NCBI RefSeq assembly: GCF_003574735.1
Contig: NZ_QORW01000034.1
Location: forward strand, 1-36,662
DNA length: 36,662 nucleotides
Reading direction: 5' to 3'
DNA from: Dongia deserti
Lineage (GTDB): Bacteria > Pseudomonadota > Alphaproteobacteria > Dongiales > Dongiaceae
The first letter of the stretch is position 1. Each line of letters opens with the position of its first letter. Both the position numbers and the translations under genes were made by a program. A model generated the notes under the pieces. The model ran no database searches. It had not been told where the DNA came from and saw only the letters and a list, made by a program, of their open reading frames with translations. Shown here piece by piece: positions 24,855 to 33,466 of the stretch.

Positions 24855-26366
24855 TCAGTGGTGGCGTATGCGGTCAAGGGCTCTTGCCAGCTTGCGAGCT
24901 CCTTCAGTGATCTCCCTCGGCATCACATTCCCGAAGCCCAGAACCAAGCCGGGCTTGCTTCTGCCAAGGCTATAGACTGAAAGCGGCCGCGCCTCCACGC
25001 CCTCACGCGCAGCGGCCTCTGAAACGCTACGGTCCGATAGCTTTCCGGTGATCCAAGCGACGGTGTGCATGCCGGCTTGCGGCTGCGCGATCGAAAGCGC
25101 GCCTGAAAGGTGGCGATCAAAGGCTTCGCTGAGGGCTTGCGCGCGCTCGGCATAGATCATCCGCATTCGTCGCAGATGCCTCCCGAAGTGTCCTTCTTCG
25201 ATAAAGTCCGTCAATGCCGCCTGAGGCAGCAGTGGCGGGTGCACATCAATGAACCGGCGTGCCGCAGCGAACGCATCTACAAGGTCGGCAGGGACCACCA
25301 TATAGCCGAGCCGCAATCCCGGATAGAGAACCTTGCTGAAGCTTCCAATGTATAACACGCGATCCCCGCGATCGAGCGCACGTAAGGCTTCAATCGGCCT
25401 GCCGGAGAAGCGAAACTCGCTATCATAATCGTCCTCCACTATCCAGGCTCCGTTGGATTGCGCCCAGTCGAGAAGCGCGAGCCTGCGCGGCAAACTCATC
25501 GTGACTGCGAGGGGAAACTGGTTGGACGGCGTGACAAACGCCACGCGTGCGTTCCTTCCAAAGTTCGATCTTCCTGAGATAGCAAAGCCTTCCCGATCGA
25601 TTGCAACTGATGCGATCTTGACGCCCGCGCCCCGCAAAGCGCCGTAGATACCAAGGTGGCCCGGATTCTCGACCAGCGCTGTGTCCCCTGGATCCAGAAG
25701 CACTCGCGCTGACAGATCGATTCCGCTTTGCGCCCCGGCGACGATCAGGATTTGATCCGAACTACACCGAATGCCGCGGGACACGGACAGATGCGCTGCG
25801 ATCGCGCGCCGCAAACGCTCGAGGCCCGCTGCTCCGTGATAGTCCAGAATTTCCTGGCGCGGCCGTCGCAGATGCCTCGAGACAAGACGTGACCAGATCT
25901 CAAATGGAAATTCCTCAAGGGCTGGCACCGCGACCCGGAAGGCCGTGCGCCAGCTTCGTTGCCCTATCCTCAGTTCCGGGCCGAATTTCTCGCGCGCCAT
26001 GACGTTTCCCCGCGCCGCAATCGCGCGTTTCTCGTCCCTGGCTTGCCGGACGTGCGCTGTGACCCCGGCGGGCCCTGCGTTCAGCAAGTGCTCAGGCATT
26101 TCGGCCACGACACGCGTACCGGCGCCAACCCGGCTTTCAACATAGCCCTCTGCTGCCAACTGCTCGTAAGCTGCCAATACTGGCGTGCGCGAAACCCGAA
26201 GCTCGTTTGCCAAGGCTCGCGTGGACGGGAGGCGTGCTCCCCCCTTTAGCAGCCCGCTAAGCACGGCCATTCGCAGCCGTTCATAGACCTGAACATGAAG
26301 TGCCTGGGTAGACCGCGGATCTAGGGCGGTGACCGGGTGAACAATGAGCGGCGTCGTCTTCGCCAT
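24855..26366 (-). CDS. MocR/PdxR-type regulator (GntR HTH fused to aminotransferase domain)
   Basis: The 503-residue protein joins an N-terminal GntR winged helix (residues about 20-88: LPSTRALANELRVSRTPVLAAYEQL) to a fold-type I aminotransferase-like domain. That domain has ENPGHLG at 233-239, EDDYDSEFRF at 311-320 and the PLP lysine Lys345 in GSFSK. MocR proteins bind PLP and an amino compound and usually control neighbouring genes. ATG at 26366 is chosen because GGAGGGGG lies six bases upstream, better than the TTG at 26369. It diverges from the DUF3830 operon, so that operon is the likely target. Its presence next to transaminase-type catabolism suggests an amino-acid-like effector. Confidence 0.92.
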   Translation of the reverse strand: MAKTTPLIVHPVTALDPRSTQALHVQVYERLRMAVLSGLLKGGARLPSTRALANELRVSRTPVLAAYEQLAAEGYVESRVGAGTRVVAEMPEHLLNAGPAGVTAHVRQARDEKRAIAARGNVMAREKFGPELRIGQRSWRTAFRVAVPALEEFPFEIWSRLVSRHLRRPRQEILDYHGAAGLERLRRAIAAHLSVSRGIRCSSDQILIVAGAQSGIDLSARVLLDPGDTALVENPGHLGIYGALRGAGVKIASVAIDREGFAISGRSNFGRNARVAFVTPSNQFPLAVTMSLPRRLALLDWAQSNGAWIVEDDYDSEFRFSGRPIEALRALDRGDRVLYIGSFSKVLYPGLRLGYMVVPADLVDAFAAARRFIDVHPPLLPQAALTDFIEEGHFGRHLRRMRMIYAERAQALSEAFDRHLSGALSIAQPQAGMHTVAWITGKLSDRSVSEAAAREGVEARPLSVYSLGRSKPGLVLGFGNVMPREITEGARKLARALDRIRHH

Positions 26367-26385
26367 CAATTACCCCCTCCAAAAT

Positions 26386-26433
26386 GGATATCGAAGGGAA
26401 GCCAGAAGTGGTCATTCACAGGATACCAAATGG
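26386..26433. promoter_or_regulatory. Imperfect direct repeats in the MocR/DUF3830 gap
   Basis: GGATATCGAAGGG at 26386-26398 and GGATACCAAATGG at 26421-26433 agree at 10 of 13 positions and begin 35 bp apart, in the gap between the divergent MocR and DUF3830 genes. MocR regulators usually bind direct repeats, so this is a candidate operator. The repeat is imperfect and could be chance. Confidence 0.35.
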
Positions 26434-26487
26434 GCGGGAAAAATCACATTGATGCTCGTCGATCGAGCGACAGAGACGGAGGGAGCA

Positions 26488-27051
26488 GTGCGCGACAAGC
26501 GGTCCGATGTTGGGATGGATCCGGAAGACAAAGCGGCCCAACGCGCCATGTGGGACGGCTGGTGGTACGACCGGTTCGAGATTCCGCATGCCGTTCCATC
26601 GGGCGCTCGCCGCCTGAGACTTGAAATGGGAGGTGAAATGTTTGGTGCGGTCCTATTGGACCAGCTGGCGCCCAAGACATGCCAGGCTTTCTGGGAAATC
26701 CTCCCATACTCCGGCAATGTGATCCATTGTGCGTGGTTTGGTCACGCAGCATTTTATCTTGACCGCGTTCCGCTCGTCGATGTGCTGGGCTATGAATTGG
26801 AGAATCGCTTCGAGCGGCTGGCGCCAGGCGACATGATCTGGGACCCCTACATTGAGGAGATCACGATCGCTTACGGTCGCAATGCCGCGGTGAACTTTCC
26901 AACCACGATATATACGAAGGACGGCCGGCAGCATCCGAATCAAGTCTGCATATTTGGCCGCATAGTCGAGAACCTCGATGGCTTTGCCGTCATGTGCAAG
27001 CGGTTGCGGTATGAAGGGACGAAGCCGATGAGGACCAGTCGCGCGGAGTAG
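26488..27051 (+). CDS. DUF3830 family protein
   Basis: The 187-residue protein matches DUF3830 in the stretch RLRLEMGGEMFGAVLLDQLAPKTCQAFWEILPYSGNVIHCAWFGHAAFYLD (about residues 34-84), and again in GDMIWDPYIEEITIAYGRN. The family is thought to have a cyclophilin-like barrel and no assigned reaction; it tends to occur beside catabolic operons. GTG at 26488 is favoured by GGAGG five bases before it. Earlier in-frame starts would overlap the divergent MocR gene. It is the first gene of a run with acyl-CoA enzymes, 70 bp before the acyl-CoA dehydrogenase. Confidence 0.75.
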   Translation: MRDKRSDVGMDPEDKAAQRAMWDGWWYDRFEIPHAVPSGARRLRLEMGGEMFGAVLLDQLAPKTCQAFWEILPYSGNVIHCAWFGHAAFYLDRVPLVDVLGYELENRFERLAPGDMIWDPYIEEITIAYGRNAAVNFPTTIYTKDGRQHPNQVCIFGRIVENLDGFAVMCKRLRYEGTKPMRTSRAE

Positions 27052-27121
27052 CAGCCTGATCGACGCGTAGACGCGACACGGGCTGCCGGCATAATTCGCG
27101 TTGGAACCAAGCGAGTAGTGC

Positions 27122-28282
27122 ATGACCGCAACGGCCGAGACCTACTCCGATATACGCGACGCAGTGGCCAAGCTGTGCGCGCGGTTCCCTGGCGAATACT
27201 GGCGTGGTCTCGACCGTCGTGGAGCCTATCCGACCGAGTTCGTGAATGCGCTCACGGTGGCAGGCTACCTCTCGATCCTCATTCCCGAGGAGTATGGTGG
27301 CTCCGGCCTGCCGCTTTCCGCAGCAGCTGCTGTGCTCGAGGAAATCCAGCGCGGTGGCTGCAATGGCGGCGCCTGCCACGCGCAGATGTACACGATGAGC
27401 GTCCTGCTGCTTCACGGACCGGAGGCGCAGAAGAGGCGCTATCTGCCGGAGATAGCGGCCGGCCGTCTGCGCCTGCAGGCATTTGGCGTGACCGAGCCGA
27501 CCAGCGGCAGCGACACCTCTGCCATCAGGACAACGGCGCGCCGCGACCGCGATCAATTCGTGGTCAAGGGCCAGAAGATCTGGACCAGTCGGGCCGAGCA
27601 CTCCGATCTGATGCTTCTGCTGGTTCGGACCACGCCGCAAGCCGAAGGCGCCAAACGGACGGACGGGCTCTCGGTTCTGCTGGTCGACATGCGTGCAGCG
27701 ATCGGGAAGGGTCTCACCATCCAGCCCATCCGTACCATGATGAATCATGCAACTACCGAGGTATTCTTCGATGATCTGCGCGTCCCTGTCGAAAACCTGA
27801 TCGGCGAGGAAGGGAAGGGGTTCAGGTACATCTTGTCCGGCATGAACGCCGAGCGCATCTTAATCGCCAGCGAGTGTATCGGTGACGCCAAGTGGTTCGT
27901 CGACAAAGCGAGCACCTACGCGAAGGAACGGCATGTCTTCGGGCGGCCGATTGGCCAGAACCAAGGCGTACAGTTCCCGATCGCCAGAGCCTATGCCAAC
28001 TTGCGGGCAGCCGAACTCATGGTACGCGAGGCCCTGCGGCTCTATGAATCGGGTGTAAACGCCGGCCCGGAGGCAAACATGGCGAAGATGCTTGCGGCCG
28101 ACGCGTCTTTCGAGGCCGCTAACGTTTGCATCCAGACCTATGGTGGCTTCGGCTTCGCCGAAGAGTACGACATCGAGCGTAAGTTCCGCGAAACGCGGCT
28201 GTACCAGGTCGCGCCGATCTCCACCAACCTCATTCTCTCATATTTGTCCGAGCATGTGCTCGGCCTGCCTCGTTCGTACTAG
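27122..28282 (+). CDS. Acyl-CoA dehydrogenase
   Basis: This 386-residue protein has the acyl-CoA dehydrogenase layout: an N-terminal helical domain with IPEEYGGSGLP at about 58-68, a beta domain with FGVTEPTSGSDTSAIRTTA near 121-139 (FAD contacts), IWTSRAEHSDL, and a C-terminal helical domain with ERHVFGRPIGQNQGVQFPIA and YGGFGFAEEYDIER. The Y-E-G-T segment that carries the catalytic Glu in medium-chain enzymes reads Q-V-A-P here, so the base is probably elsewhere, perhaps Glu in ASECIG, as in isovaleryl-type enzymes. It would make an alpha,beta-unsaturated acyl-CoA for the hydratase two genes on. Confidence 0.9.
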   Translation: MTATAETYSDIRDAVAKLCARFPGEYWRGLDRRGAYPTEFVNALTVAGYLSILIPEEYGGSGLPLSAAAAVLEEIQRGGCNGGACHAQMYTMSVLLLHGPEAQKRRYLPEIAAGRLRLQAFGVTEPTSGSDTSAIRTTARRDRDQFVVKGQKIWTSRAEHSDLMLLLVRTTPQAEGAKRTDGLSVLLVDMRAAIGKGLTIQPIRTMMNHATTEVFFDDLRVPVENLIGEEGKGFRYILSGMNAERILIASECIGDAKWFVDKASTYAKERHVFGRPIGQNQGVQFPIARAYANLRAAELMVREALRLYESGVNAGPEANMAKMLAADASFEAANVCIQTYGGFGFAEEYDIERKFRETRLYQVAPISTNLILSYLSEHVLGLPRSY

Positions 28283-28441
28283 GGTGCGCCGTGAATGCCC
28301 TGATCGTCTATGTGCGTCCCCAGCTGCAATCCTTCAACGGCATGCGGGGCCAGACAGCGCAAGAAGTCGACGACGAAGCCGCTGTGGGGCCGCACGAATG
28401 CCTGACGCCAGGGAGTCGCGCCGGCTTGAGTGTCCAGCGCC

Positions 28442-29572
28442 ATGTCTGACCAGTCGAGTCCCTTGAGCGGCGTTCTCGTCATCTCGATCGAGCAGGCTGT
28501 TGCCGCTCCCCTCTGCACCGTACGTCTTGCCGATGCGGGGGCGCGGGTAATCAAGATCGAGCGTCCCGACGGCGAGACCGCCCGGCACTATGATGCGGCT
28601 GTGAAGGGGATGTCAGCCTATTTCGTCTGGCTGAACCGCGGCAAAGAGAGTGTCGTGCTGGACCTCAAGTCGACGTCGGATCTCGCGCTGCTCCATCGTA
28701 TGGTCGCCAAAGCGGACGTCCTGGTCCAGAACCTAGCGCCCGGCGCGAGTGCCCGGCTCGAGCTCTCCGCCACGGAACTAACCGCGAAATTCCCGCGGCT
28801 CATCGTAGTGGATATTGTCGGCTACGGCCAAGACACGCCCTATGCCGGCATGCGGGCTTATGACATGCTGGTACAGGCGGAAAGCGGAATATGCGCAGTC
28901 ACCGGGACGCCGGAATCGCCCAGCAAGATCGGCGTCTCCGCCGCCGACATCGCAACCGGCATGAATGCACACGCGGGTATCCTAGAAGCGTTGCTCCTGC
29001 GTCAGCGAACAGGTCGCGGGTGCGCAATCGAAATCTCCATGTTTGACGGCATGGCGGACTGGATGAGCGTGCCGCTGCTCCACTATGAGCACACGGGCCG
29101 AGAAACGGGCCGATATGGTCTCGCTCATGCCTCGATCTACCCCTATCGGCCATATGCATGCGGGTGTGGCAGGACCATCATTGTCGCCATCCAGCAGAAC
29201 AAAGAATGGAGCCGATTCTGTTCCACGGTCCTGCGCCGGCCCGATCTGTGCTCCGATGAGCGCTTTACAACCAATATGTTGCGCGTGGCCAATCGAGCGG
29301 CACTCGACGCCGAGATCGAGCCGATCTTCAAGATGATGGATCGCGACGAAGCGATCCGGCGCCTCGAAGATGCGCAGATCGCCTGGGCAAAGCTGACGCA
29401 AGTCCGCGATCTGCCCAGCCATCCGGCGCTGCGCCGGCTGCAGGTCGCATTGCCGGGCGAGAAGCACGTGGAAGTGCCCTGTCCGGCGGGACGACTCCCG
29501 CAGGCCAATATCGTGCCGAGAGTGCCTGCTCTCGGCGCGGACACGGACCGGATTCGAGTCGAGTTCGCATGA
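28442..29572 (+). CDS. Family III (CaiB/BaiF) CoA-transferase
   Basis: The 376-residue protein fits the formyl-CoA/succinyl-CoA transferase family: LSGVLVISIEQAVAAPLCTVRLADAGARVIKIERP at the start, VWLNRGKESVVLDLKS at 62-77, and AYDMLVQAESG with Asp141 at the position of the catalytic aspartate. These enzymes move CoA from a donor such as succinyl-CoA to a carboxylic acid. ATG at 28442 is taken over an upstream GTG because the protein then starts like its relatives. It lies 159 bp after the dehydrogenase and only 18 bp before the hydratase. It would activate the acid that the dehydrogenase and hydratase then process. Confidence 0.92.
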   Translation: MSDQSSPLSGVLVISIEQAVAAPLCTVRLADAGARVIKIERPDGETARHYDAAVKGMSAYFVWLNRGKESVVLDLKSTSDLALLHRMVAKADVLVQNLAPGASARLELSATELTAKFPRLIVVDIVGYGQDTPYAGMRAYDMLVQAESGICAVTGTPESPSKIGVSAADIATGMNAHAGILEALLLRQRTGRGCAIEISMFDGMADWMSVPLLHYEHTGRETGRYGLAHASIYPYRPYACGCGRTIIVAIQQNKEWSRFCSTVLRRPDLCSDERFTTNMLRVANRAALDAEIEPIFKMMDRDEAIRRLEDAQIAWAKLTQVRDLPSHPALRRLQVALPGEKHVEVPCPAGRLPQANIVPRVPALGADTDRIRVEFA

Positions 29573-29590
29573 GACTTGGGAGGCAGAACA

Positions 29591-30433
29591 TTGGGTGCCA
29601 GCGCACTTCAGGAGTGGATTGGTCGGACAACCGAGGCTGAGGACGTTGTCACGCCACGCTTGGTGGCGAGCTTCCACGCGACCTTCGCACCGCATCTGGC
29701 CCCCTCCGACGGGTCGACCGCGCCGCTGGGCATCCATTGGTGCCTTGCTCCGGAGACTGTCGAGGCGGTGGGGCTTGGCCCGGATGGTCACCCGGCCAGG
29801 GGCAGCTTCCTACCGCCCGTTCCGCTACCCCGTCGCATGTCGGCAGGCGGGGAGCTGACGCTGATCGCGCCGCTGCATGTCAATGACCGCGTTCAGCGCC
29901 GGTCGACAATCCAAGAAATTGCCGAGAAACACGGGAGGTCGGGGCCGCTGTGCTTCGTCACGGTGCTGCACGAACTGCGGAACGAGTCGGGCCCTGTCGT
30001 GCTTGAGCGCCAGGTGATCGTTTACCGCGATCCGCAGCCAGTGGATTGGGGTGCCGAAGCTGTGAAGCAAGACGCATTCTGCCAACCTATGGATCACATG
30101 CGAGAGGTCAGTATCGATCCGGTATTGTTGTTTCGGTACTCAGCACTCACCTTCAATGGCCACCGGATCCACTACGACACGCCCTATGCTACCCAGAGCG
30201 AACGCTACGCCGGACTAGTCATACATGGACCCTTGCAGGCGACCTTGCTCCTGAACCTTGCCGCCACGATCGTCAGCCATCGTCCGCGGAGCTTTATGTT
30301 CCGGGCAGTTCGTCCGGCGATAGGATGCCAGACGTTGCGCATTGGCGCGGCATCGCTCTCGAGCGACGAGATGGCTCTCGCTGCCGAGGCGGCGGATGGG
30401 CAGGTCACGATGAAAGCGAGTGTCACATGGTGA
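29591..30433 (+). CDS. MaoC-like double hot-dog hydratase (mesaconyl-/3-methylfumaryl-CoA hydratase type)
   Basis: The 280-residue protein resembles the mesaconyl-C4-CoA/itaconyl-CoA hydratase group: an N-terminal hot-dog with LGIHWCLAPE and RRMSAGGELTLIAPLHVND, a strand block with LCFVTVLHE and LERQVIVYRD, and a C-terminal hot-dog with FRYSALTFNGHRIHYDTPYA containing the catalytic Asp-His hydratase motif, then YAGLVIHGPLQATLL. It would add water to an unsaturated dicarboxylic or branched acyl-CoA. TTG at 29591 is the start, with GGAGG seven bases before it; TTG at 29576 overlaps that site. It is tightly coupled to the CoA-transferase gene. Confidence 0.87.
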   Translation: MGASALQEWIGRTTEAEDVVTPRLVASFHATFAPHLAPSDGSTAPLGIHWCLAPETVEAVGLGPDGHPARGSFLPPVPLPRRMSAGGELTLIAPLHVNDRVQRRSTIQEIAEKHGRSGPLCFVTVLHELRNESGPVVLERQVIVYRDPQPVDWGAEAVKQDAFCQPMDHMREVSIDPVLLFRYSALTFNGHRIHYDTPYATQSERYAGLVIHGPLQATLLLNLAATIVSHRPRSFMFRAVRPAIGCQTLRIGAASLSSDEMALAAEAADGQVTMKASVTW

Positions 30434-30528
30434 GCGCACAGCGGGGACCTCTATATGGCTGCTGCTCGTTCCGGTCTTCCAACCACGTTTTTCGAGAATT
30501 AGGTCAATTGTCCAAACGGGAGATTGGC

Positions 30529-30957
30529 ATGAGCCAACTGGTAAAACGCAACGGTGAGATGCGTGATTGCATGATCGAAGGTGCGGGCGACCGGCAAGAC
30601 TGTCCCGCTTATCTCCGATCGCAGAAACCGATTGCTGAGTTTGATTCCCTCGGAAAACTAGACCTGCGAATCGGTCGAGTCATCGAAGCAGCTGCGGTCA
30701 TGCGCCGGCGAGGACCGTCGCACGTCGTCAAGATTGACCTCGGCTGCCTTGGTGTAAGACAAGGCTGGCTCAAATTGCGAGACGGCACAGACGGTCCCTT
30801 GGGACGCAACGTAATCTGTGTTGTCAATCTTCCGGCCCGCAACCGCGATGGTGTGATCTCCGAAGTGGCTATACTGGGCGTGGGAGACGATCGTGGCAGC
30901 ATGCGTATTCTAAGTCATGATGCTCAGGTGGCCACCGGGTCTCGCGTGGTGTGGTGA
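30529..30957 (+). CDS. CsaA-like tRNA-binding (EMAP/OB-fold) domain protein
   Basis: The C-terminal 110 residues match CsaA and the Trbp111 type tRNA-binding domain: LGKLDLRIGRVIEAAAV, SHVVKIDLG, LGRNVICVVNLPAR, SEVAILGVGDDRGSMRIL and a final TGSRVVW. The first 30 residues are not conserved. Usual CsaA proteins have LKIDFG and a more exact S-S-A-Q strand; here that strand reads VRQGWLKL. ATG at 30529 follows GGGAG by seven bases. CsaA proteins have been linked to export chaperoning and tRNA binding. Its role beside acyl-CoA catabolism is unclear. Confidence 0.7.
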   Translation: MSQLVKRNGEMRDCMIEGAGDRQDCPAYLRSQKPIAEFDSLGKLDLRIGRVIEAAAVMRRRGPSHVVKIDLGCLGVRQGWLKLRDGTDGPLGRNVICVVNLPARNRDGVISEVAILGVGDDRGSMRILSHDAQVATGSRVVW

Positions 30958-31072
30958 CGCTCTCGAGCCCAGCGAGCTCGGAGTGTGCGGCAGCATGCAC
31001 ATATCCGACATCTGGCGAGCCGATATGACGCGGGCATGGCAACCAAGCAAGGATACTCACGGCACTCGGACC

Positions 31073-31717
31073 CTATGTGCTCCGTCGTGCAGAAAAGGTC
31101 CGCGACTTTCTCGCCAGTCTCTTCTGCCTGTCCCGGAAGCGTCGGACCTTGCTGGCCGAGCCGCACACGTTCATCCGGCACCAGCGACGGCGGCCAGTCG
31201 CATCGAGAAATACCCAGCCGCACTTGCCGTTTGCGCACGTCTTGACCCGTCGCTGATGTGCTGGATCGGTCAGAAGCGCGGCGGCCTCCACGGCGAGCTT
31301 CATCCAGACGATGTCAAGGTCGAGCTCGTTCTTCCAATGCCAGGCGAGCGGCCCCGTACGTGCTGGCTGGAGGTCACGCCCATCCATTGCCGCGGCGACC
31401 AACTCGTTGAGCGCCTCCAGGTGCGCTGAAGCTACGCCTTTGCTCTGGCTGAGACGATGGATGACGGCCAGCAGATGTTTGCGCAACGACATGGCGCGTT
31501 TCCATGCCAGTCGTGCTTGCTCTGGCTTTCGCATTGCCAGACCTAAGAGCGCCGATGCCGCGGCGGGGTCTGTCAACTTTGCTGCAACACTCCATTCCAC
31601 CAGCGCCGCGTATGTTTGCAGGTAATTGACCTCATCGATCTCGCCAGGCTTCTCCCACGTGTTGATGAAATCCAGCGCCGGATGTCCCCCGATCAGCGGA
31701 ATGTCCACAACGTCCAT
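31073..31717 (-). CDS. ABATE/CGNR zinc-finger transcription regulator-like protein
   Basis: The 214-residue protein has the ABATE domain (PF07336) pattern at its start, IPLIGGHPALDFINTW at about 6-21, and at its end a zinc-finger region KTCANGKCGWVFLDATGRRRWC followed by MNVCGSASKVRRFR. In most relatives this last part reads CGNRxKxRxFR; here the Asn-Arg is Ser-Ala, while the Cys residues and the basic helix are kept. Such proteins are thought to be one-component regulators. ATG at 31717 is chosen because upstream codons to 31912 lie in the neighbouring gene. It diverges from the aminotransferase at 31833, its likely target. Confidence 0.8.
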   Translation of the reverse strand: MDVVDIPLIGGHPALDFINTWEKPGEIDEVNYLQTYAALVEWSVAAKLTDPAAASALLGLAMRKPEQARLAWKRAMSLRKHLLAVIHRLSQSKGVASAHLEALNELVAAAMDGRDLQPARTGPLAWHWKNELDLDIVWMKLAVEAAALLTDPAHQRRVKTCANGKCGWVFLDATGRRRWCRMNVCGSASKVRRFRDRQKRLARKSRTFSARRST

Positions 31718-31741
31718 GAAAATCAGCCTGCGTGCGCGTAC

Positions 31742-31753
31742 TGGTTGAAACCA
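31742..31753. promoter_or_regulatory. Small palindrome in the CGNR/aminotransferase gap
   Basis: TGGTT-GA-AACCA is a perfect 5-bp dyad within the 115-bp gap between the divergent CGNR and aminotransferase genes. It is short and could be chance, but is the only symmetric candidate operator I see there. Confidence 0.25.
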
Positions 31754-31832
31754 TAATCGAGCTCTTGACCGGTTACAAGGCTTTGGGGCAGTGTAAGCGG
31801 AAAATGGGCGCATCAGGTTACGGGAGGAAGGT

Positions 31833-33215
31833 GTGCCTGAACGATTTGAGTTGGATTTCGCAGCGCTCGACCAGCTCAGGGAGCGTGACCTCGCCACTCT
31901 GCGGACGCGCACGCCGCGCGCGCGTAGCTACTTCTCGCGGAGCCGCCAGGCGATGCCCGATGGCGTTCCCTGTTCGTGGATGGCCAGTTTCTATCCCGGA
32001 ATGGAGATTGTCGCCGATCGAGGCGAGGGCGCTTACTTCACCGACATCGACGGGAATCGCTTTCTGGATATGAGCCAGTGTGATCTCAGCATGTCCTGCG
32101 GCTTCGGACCGGAGGGCATTGCCAAGGCGGTCTCAGAGCGGTTCAGGAGTGGCAGCCATTTTCTGCTGCCGACGGAAGATGCGCTTGCAGTCTGTCAGCT
32201 CCTCACGGACCGGTTCACAATGCCGGCCTGGAGGTTCACGCTCTCGGCCTCGAGTGCCAATGTCGAAGCGATTCGTATAGCGAGGGTTCTGACCAGTCGT
32301 GACGAGGTGCTGAGCTTCGCCGGCAAGTATCATGGCCACATCGATGAAACACTGACTGCCGCATCGCCCGCTGGGATGGTAACCGATCAAAAGGGGCTGC
32401 CGCGTGACATCGTGGATCGCACCATTGAGGTTCCCTTCAATGACATCCCCGCGGTCAGAGACGTCCTCGAAACTCTGGAGATTGCCTGCGTCGTGGCAGA
32501 GCCTGTTATGACGAACATCGGGGTGATCTATCCGGAGGACGGGTACCTCGATGAGCTCCGTGCGCTCACGCGTGCGACGGGGACCCTGCTCGTTATCGAC
32601 GAAACCCATACCCAAGTCGCCTATTACGGCGGCTTTACGCGCCGCTGGGGCCTTGAGCCCGACATTCTCACGCTCGGCAAGAGTTTGGGTGGGGGATTGC
32701 CTTTTGGTGCTTACGGCATGACGGAGGAGATCAAGGAGTTTCTGGAGCAGAATGCAGAGCCTCGCGTGAAGTATGAGCACGCGATTGCGCTCGGTGGCAC
32801 GACCTACGGCAATGCCATCACCATGGCGGCCGCGCGCGCTGCCCTGTCCGAGATCCTGACTGAAGACGCTTATGAGCTGGTCGGAAAGCTTGGTGAAGAT
32901 CTGGCCGACGGCATCGAGTCCGTTGTGCAGAAAAACAATCTGCCATGGACGGCACAGCGCCTCGGCAACCGGTCGGGCCTGTTCCTGTCCACGACGCAAC
33001 CAAGGAATGCCACTGAGGCTCACGATGCCCTGAGCAAGCCGCTCAACCTTGCGCAACGGGCCTTCATGGCAAACCGGGGTATATGGGAACCGATCTACAT
33101 TCATGGGCCGTCCCTTTCCTTTGCACACGGGCCGAAGGAGGTGTCGACGTATCTTGCGGCATTCGACGACTGGATCGCGCTTGTGACTAAGGTCGGCAAG
33201 AGAACAGACTTGTGA
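31833..33215 (+). CDS. Glutamate-1-semialdehyde-aminotransferase-like class III PLP enzyme
   Basis: This 460-residue protein belongs to the class III aminotransferases close to glutamate-1-semialdehyde aminomutase. It has DIDGNRFLDM at 71-80, SASSANVEAIRIARVLT at 138-154, FAGKYHGHIDE, VIDETHTQVA with Asp256, and Lys283 in LTLGKSLGGGLPFGAYG for the Schiff base. GTG at 31833 follows GGGAGGAAG by five bases. As a second copy far from heme genes and beside a CGNR regulator, it is more likely a catabolic aminotransferase or beta-amino-acid enzyme than HemL. It converges on the ornithine-cyclodeaminase-family gene. Confidence 0.88.
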   Translation: MPERFELDFAALDQLRERDLATLRTRTPRARSYFSRSRQAMPDGVPCSWMASFYPGMEIVADRGEGAYFTDIDGNRFLDMSQCDLSMSCGFGPEGIAKAVSERFRSGSHFLLPTEDALAVCQLLTDRFTMPAWRFTLSASSANVEAIRIARVLTSRDEVLSFAGKYHGHIDETLTAASPAGMVTDQKGLPRDIVDRTIEVPFNDIPAVRDVLETLEIACVVAEPVMTNIGVIYPEDGYLDELRALTRATGTLLVIDETHTQVAYYGGFTRRWGLEPDILTLGKSLGGGLPFGAYGMTEEIKEFLEQNAEPRVKYEHAIALGGTTYGNAITMAAARAALSEILTEDAYELVGKLGEDLADGIESVVQKNNLPWTAQRLGNRSGLFLSTTQPRNATEAHDALSKPLNLAQRAFMANRGIWEPIYIHGPSLSFAHGPKEVSTYLAAFDDWIALVTKVGKRTDL

Positions 33216-33319
33216 AGACTCGCCAGGCATGGCATGCGGATCATGCCCGCCCTTGCGCAGCCACGAGAACACCGGCGGGACGTGTTCCGCGATCGATTCA
33301 ACGGCCGACAAATGCCGCC

Positions 33320-33350
33320 CTTGTCAGATCATTCTGGCGCTTCTGACAAG
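33320..33350. terminator. Bidirectional hairpin between convergent genes
   Basis: CTTGTCAGA at 33320-33328 pairs perfectly with TCTGACAAG at 33342-33350 around a 13-nt loop. It lies in the 250-bp gap between the converging aminotransferase and ornithine-cyclodeaminase-family genes. There is no long T-run; the role is inferred from place. I see no gene in the rest of this gap. Confidence 0.45.
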
Positions 33351-33466
33351 ATCGCAAGTTACGGTGCTTGTCACCATCCGCGAATTCATGCGCGCCGCGG
33401 TTACAAGGATTCGAAGGCGTCGCCTTGTCGAAGACGCTGTCCGCCGTTACGGACGCTGATCTCAGT

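Noticed and set aside
32133-33311. Minus-strand frame (392 codons) opposite the second class III aminotransferase
   Set aside because: Shadow of a well-supported gene.
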